Shown here piece after piece: positions 60,080-64,000 of a stretch of DNA of 64,000 nucleotides; position 1 is the stretch's first letter; each line of letters opens with the position of its first letter. This DNA is from Aradus depressus (taxonomy: Eukaryota > Arthropoda > Insecta > Hemiptera > Aradidae). The position numbers and the translations under genes were made by a program. Where the stretch lies: assembly GCA_963662175.1 (NCBI GenBank), contig OY759214.1, positions 8,618,001 to 8,682,000 of the forward strand. Reading direction: 5' to 3'. The notes beneath the pieces were generated by a model that was not told the origin of the DNA, did no database searches, and saw only the letters and a program-made list of their open reading frames with translations.

Positions 60080-61294
60080 ATGGCGGACGAGGACACAGGT
60101 GAGTCGACCCATAGCATGGCGGGAGAGCAAGGTCCGGAGTTTGTTTACGATGGGGAGGCGGGAGAATTAGCTGCAGGAATGGACGGAATCGGGAGTGGCC
60201 TCGGCGGATTAGGACTCCGGAACGTAGATAGCGATGTTCGGGAATCGGGATTTGTAGAAGGAACGGGAGAAAATTCTATGATAGTCACGAGTCCGCTTAT
60301 AGGAAGGTCGAATTCGGGGGATGAGGATGAAAACAAAAATAAAGACGATAATCCGAGTCAATTTGAGCAAATGATGGATCGTATCATGCAAAAAACATTC
60401 GAAAAGATGGACCATCAATTTGAACAGTTAAGTTGTAAGTTAGAAACAATAAATGAAACTAATAAAAAAGAAATAATCGAGTCGGTTGAGCAAAGGTTTG
60501 AGTTTTTTGAAATACAAATAAGTAAAAATATAGAGCAACTAAGGGGGGAACAACAAAATAATAACACGAATGAAATAATAGTGGAGACAAAAACAGATCT
60601 TATTGAAGTTGAAAATAAATGTGAAAATAAATTAATAACAGATGAGAAAAAGAAATTAAATGAAATAGGTAATGCTCAGAAAAATGAATTAGAAATAAGT
60701 AAAAGCAAATCAAATAGAAAGGAAAATAGAAAGGAAAATAGAAAAATAAAATTGAACAAAGAAATAAATAAAGATTATAGTCCGTTTAATACATTATGTC
60801 GGCTAGGTTTTATTAGAAAAAGTTATAAATTGTCAAAAATATCCAAAGATAAAATAAAAAATAAAAATATCCTTATCTTGAAAGTAAAATTAACAGAAAT
60901 AAATTATAAGAAAATTTGTAAAGGAAATTTGGGCCCTATTTGCCAAGAAAGTTGTGATAAGAAAAAATTAAAGAAAACTAATAAAAGAAAAGATAAAGTA
61001 ATGTTGCAGCCAAATTCTAGGAGAATTAGATATCGGAAGATAAAGTTATACAAATATGAAAATAAACAGAAACAAAGTGCTTACTTTAAAATACCAAAAC
61101 TAATAAGCTTAATTAAAAATCACACTAAATTAAAGAAAATTAAAAATCACAAGAAATTTAAAAAAAAAAATTTCCTTCAGATAAACCGATGGATTATTTT
61201 TGATAACAAGGAACTCGTAATTGGATTTTTAAATGAACTTATGGCTATGATTTGTGTTTTTATAAATATATTTTTCTTAAATCATAATAATTAA
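60080..61294 (+). CDS. gag-like coiled-coil, lysine-rich ORF of element 2
   Basis: 404 aa from MADEDTGESTHSMAG. Residues 1-90 are acidic and Gly-rich. About 93-185 form a coiled coil (FEQMMDRIMQKTFEKMDHQF, then QFEQLSCKLETIN). About 185-370 are very Lys/Asn-rich (basic), including NSRRIRYRKIKLYKYENK. The end has a hydrophobic stretch (LVIGFLNELMAMICVFINIF) that could be a membrane segment. The first 340 bp of the ORF are GC-richer than the rest. It lies at the gag position. The counterpart in element 1 has the same order but lacks the hydrophobic end. No zinc knuckle or enzyme motif seen; function unknown. Confidence 0.7.
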   Translation: MADEDTGESTHSMAGEQGPEFVYDGEAGELAAGMDGIGSGLGGLGLRNVDSDVRESGFVEGTGENSMIVTSPLIGRSNSGDEDENKNKDDNPSQFEQMMDRIMQKTFEKMDHQFEQLSCKLETINETNKKEIIESVEQRFEFFEIQISKNIEQLRGEQQNNNTNEIIVETKTDLIEVENKCENKLITDEKKKLNEIGNAQKNELEISKSKSNRKENRKENRKIKLNKEINKDYSPFNTLCRLGFIRKSYKLSKISKDKIKNKNILILKVKLTEINYKKICKGNLGPICQESCDKKKLKKTNKRKDKVMLQPNSRRIRYRKIKLYKYENKQKQSAYFKIPKLISLIKNHTKLKKIKNHKKFKKKNFLQINRWIIFDNKELVIGFLNELMAMICVFINIFFLNHNN

Positions 61295-62234
61295 AAATAA
61301 AACTAAATTATAAATTAAAAGTAATCAGCTAATGAATAAATTGTTTTTATTACGAAGTAGCAAATAATAGCTTTGTTGTGTGTTTTTCACCTTGGAAATA
61401 AAGATTTAAAAAAAAAAAAAATCTTAAATTGAGAAGTCGAAACTATTGAAATATGAAAATCAAAATATAATAAAATCTGAATTGATAGTACGGTCACTTA
61501 TAAAACTGGTAACACTAAACCAACTAGTTGATGGAAGATAGATTCTGGTGGAGAGACGGACTGCAACTAACGGGATTCTGTGGAACAGAGAGGTAGTACA
61601 CACTTCAAATAGGATTATGATAGTTTGACCCATATAAACAATGCATGTAGGTCTGACCTAATGACCGATATCTAGCTAAAAAAAATTGTAATATAATTCG
61701 ATTCTTGATATTTTGTGAATCTGTGATGTAGAGAGAATTTATTGAAGTCTTGTGTCATGTTGTAAAAATAATAATAATAACATAATAATTATCATTTGTG
61801 ACTTGTCGGTCTTTGCTATGGCAATTTTGTTTTTGATCAAGTATGACCTCTTATATGTTAAAATCATGAGAGACCTTGCTCCATGTGTGTGTGGATCGGC
61901 TTGTCTGGGTCATATAAGCCTCGCTTAAGCATATGTATTTTCTGTCTTAGTTTATGAAATTGAATTTGTTTTTTTTTTTGGTTATACATGTTCTTAAATT
62001 TTATGGTTATATGTGATATTGTTAAAAAAAAAAAAAATTGTTTAGTGCCTTCTCCACTCTGAAAAAAATTTTTTGATATTTTAATGTTTTTTTTTATGAT
62101 AAAAAAAAAAACAAAATTATTTATTGAAATTATTTTATATTTTGATAAAAAAAAAAAAAAAAAAAAAAAAAAATATTGTTTGCTAGTTAATGTATTATTG
62201 CTTTAAAAAAAAAAAAAATTGTTTGTTAGTTACC

Positions 62235-62266
<32 letters not shown>

Positions 62267-62365
62267 TGGTTTCTATGAAATTGTACATGTTATAATTATA
62301 ATATTGGTTAGAGGATTGATTGCATAAGTATTTAAAAATGTTAGAAAGAAAATAGTGTATTAATG

Positions 62366-62397
<32 letters not shown>

Positions 62398-62476
62398 TTT
62401 ACATAAAATATGTGTCAAAAGGTTCAAAGTATTTGTATGCATAGGGCTGTAAAGAATAACAGATTTCTTTGTATAT
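61295..62476. other. internal non-coding part of element 2
   Basis: AT-rich with long A runs (62143-62172, 62244-62266, 62365-62394). No pol domains on either strand. Confidence 0.6.
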
Positions 62477-62477
62477 A

Positions 62478-62488
62478 GGAAGGGGATA
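62478..62488 (+). other. polypurine tract of element 2
   Basis: GGAAGGGGATA directly before the 3' LTR, the expected plus-strand primer position. Confidence 0.7.
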
Positions 62489-63403
62489 TGTGACGTGTAG
62501 AATGGGGGGGTCACAAAGAATAAAAGAAATTGTTATTCTTTATAAAAATAGTAGGAAAAAAAATAGTAAGTACAAATAAATAAAAAAAGTAGGTACATCT
62601 TGGCAAAAGATATTAAAAGTAAGAAAAAAGGAAATATGATGAATTGTAAAAGAAAAGACTAACCTGATGACATGGGGTGGGGGAAAAGATGGCGAGAAGT
62701 GTAGAAGGAGCCGACTCGTGGTAGTAGAGTTTTGGAGCATCTTGGAGGAGGTGTAGTCTGTTTTTGGAGGAACTTGGAGGAGGTGTCGGGTGTTTTTTGA
62801 AGAGTGTAGAAGTAGCGTAGAAGATGGAAAATAGCACATTTATATGAAGGATTGTCGTAGAAGAAGAATAAAGAAAAGTCCCGAGAAGGTTAAATTTTGT
62901 ATATGGACGGAAGAAAAGACTGAGAAGAAAGTTACCAAGAAGGAGGGATACAACAGAGGATATAGGATGCCGTGAGTTGCCAGAATTTTTGTCATCCATA
63001 TTTATAACCATATAGTTTGGTGTCATTTGCCAAGAGTACATTTTTTTTTCTGTCTAAATTTACTCATAAGAGGTTTATTTCATGTATTGTCAAAAAATTA
63101 TAATAGTTCACTAACCCAGTAACCTTTTTTTTTTATACCATTTACAAAAAGAAATTAAAATATACAAATTATAAAACATTATAATTTAAAATTGTAGTTA
63201 TCATTTTTTCCTTTATTTTCACATAAACACTCTAAATAAGAAAAGAATGCCACCCCTGTTTTTTTTGTTAGATTTATAAATTAAAGTAGGAAATTAAAAA
63301 ATTCTAAGAACAATTAGTTGTTTCATTGGCGCCCAACGTGGGGCATTTGCTAAAAAAAAAAAAATGAACAGATAATCAATTCATAGAATAATTAGTTGTT
63401 TCA
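62489..63403 (+). repeat. 3' LTR of element 2 (915 bp)
   Basis: Same as 58967-59878 except for 3 extra bases. Ends TTGTTTCA before GTAT, which proves that the internal PBS copy is part of the LTR and not leader. Confidence 0.92.
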
Positions 63404-63452
63404 GTATATATATATGTACATCGAAAGAATATGATTATGTACAAAATAATAG

Positions 63453-63479
63453 TAGAAAGAAAAAAAAAAAAAAAAAAAA
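63453..63479. repeat. poly-A tract
   Basis: GAAAG followed by about 20 A residues just before the Helitron start. Confidence 0.8.
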
Positions 63480-63488
63480 CTATGCAAA

Positions 63489-64000
63489 TCTATATTAATA
63501 AAGCTGAAACGGGGTTTGTTTGTTTGTTTGTTTGTATGTATGTATGTTTGTTCCAGCATCACGCCCAAACCGCTGGACGGATTTTTATGAAACTTCCCAT
63601 ATAGCATTCTTTTGAGCCCGATTGAATAATAGGCTATGTGGCGTCCCAAAATTTTGATCGGGAGGGGGGGTTGTAAGGGGGGCCTAAGTAAATAAATAGT
63701 GCTAACTCATTAACTAATGGGCGAATCGTCATGAAATTTCACATGTAGTATTTTTAAAAGCCAAATAGGAAAAAAAAGGTGTGTGGCGTCCCAAAGTTTT
63801 GAACGGGAGGGGGGGTTGTGGGTGGGCTTAAGTAGAAATATAGAGCTAGCTCATTAACGGTTGGTCGTATTGTCACGAAATTTCACATGTAGTATTCCTG
63901 AAGACCAAGTAGAAAAATAAGGTGTGTGGCGTCCAAAAAATGTTAACGGGGGGGGGGGGGGGGATAGGCCTAAATATAAAGATACCGGTAGCTCATTAAC
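63489..64000 (+). mobile_element. Helitron, 5' part (runs off the window)
   Basis: A|TCTATATTAATAAAGCTGAA is the same 5' end as at 53203, followed by (GTTT)n/(GTAT)n and AAACCGCTGGACGGATTTTT. Inside, a unit of about 125-155 bp (GTGTGGCGTCCCAAA...GGGAGG...TCATTAAC...ATTTCACATGTAGTATT) repeats at least three times. No Rep/helicase in view. Confidence 0.75.

Larger units (their letters stand above)
58967..63403 (+). mobile_element. LTR retroelement without pol (element 2)
   Basis: LTRs 58967-59878 and 62489-63403 share an offset of 3522 and differ visibly only by a 3-bp insertion in the second (TATCATTTTTT versus TATTTTTTC). Flanked by GTAT on both sides (58963-58966 and 63404-63407), a 4-bp target duplication. 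Plus-strand order: LTR, PBS, leader, one 404-aa ORF, 1.2 kb AT-rich DNA with A runs, polypurine tract, LTR. No protease, RT or integrase. Confidence 0.92.

Overview
The window is AT-rich, intron-rich animal DNA, most likely from an arthropod and probably an insect. The evidence is long TE-filled introns with GT-AG splice sites, Jockey- and R1-type LINEs, Helitrons, Tc1/mariner, a tRNA-derived SINE and many foldback MITEs. The species cannot be read from the sequence. No prokaryotic gene, operon or CRISPR array is present.

Host genes lie on the minus strand. Three GDAP1-like genes (GST-fold, ganglioside-induced differentiation-associated protein 1 family) stand head-to-tail. Copy A runs from about 48.1 kb down to 26.9 or 25.2 kb, copy B from 23.76 to 7.64 kb, and copy C is seen only as a first exon at 6.25-6.09 kb. 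For A and B I placed every exon by hand; reading phases close across all junctions, giving about 335 aa for A and 353 aa for B. B keeps a C-terminal membrane anchor. A ends in a short polar exon that exists in two tandem versions and carries no anchor. A and B both have a hydrophobic, signal-peptide-like N terminus, unlike C. An intronless BAG2 co-chaperone gene (5.55-4.98 kb) lies inside or beside copy C.

The rest is mobile and repetitive DNA. From left to right: a 48-bp satellite of 26 copies (1.6-2.84 kb); foldback MITEs and SINE pieces (3.8-11 kb); a PIF/Harbinger scrap and a LINE RNase H fragment (12.8-14.6 kb); nested foldbacks (14.6-15.5 and 19.5-20.6 kb); paired SINEs (16.4-17.5 kb); two LINE insertions in the duplicated last-exon region of copy A (25.4-29.9 kb); LINE and Gypsy scraps (31-33 kb); a young LTR element without pol (36.8-41.7 kb); a 1.26-kb palindrome; a Tc1/mariner-like element with 0.6-kb inverted repeats (43.3-45.4 kb); a Jockey LINE with a 14-bp target duplication just upstream of copy A (48.3-52.8 kb, containing a 200-base N gap); a small Helitron (53.2-53.8 kb); an R1-type LINE inside a 66-bp satellite (56.0-57.6 kb); a complete SINE with a 10-bp target duplication (58.3-58.7 kb); a second pol-less LTR element (59.0-63.4 kb); and the start of another Helitron at the right edge.

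The points most worth a second look are (1) the GDAP1 cluster, with apparent change of targeting in copy A, and (2) the two LTR elements, each with one lysine-rich coiled-coil ORF, a lysine-tRNA primer-binding site and reiterated PBS copies. One of them has absorbed a PBS copy into its LTR.
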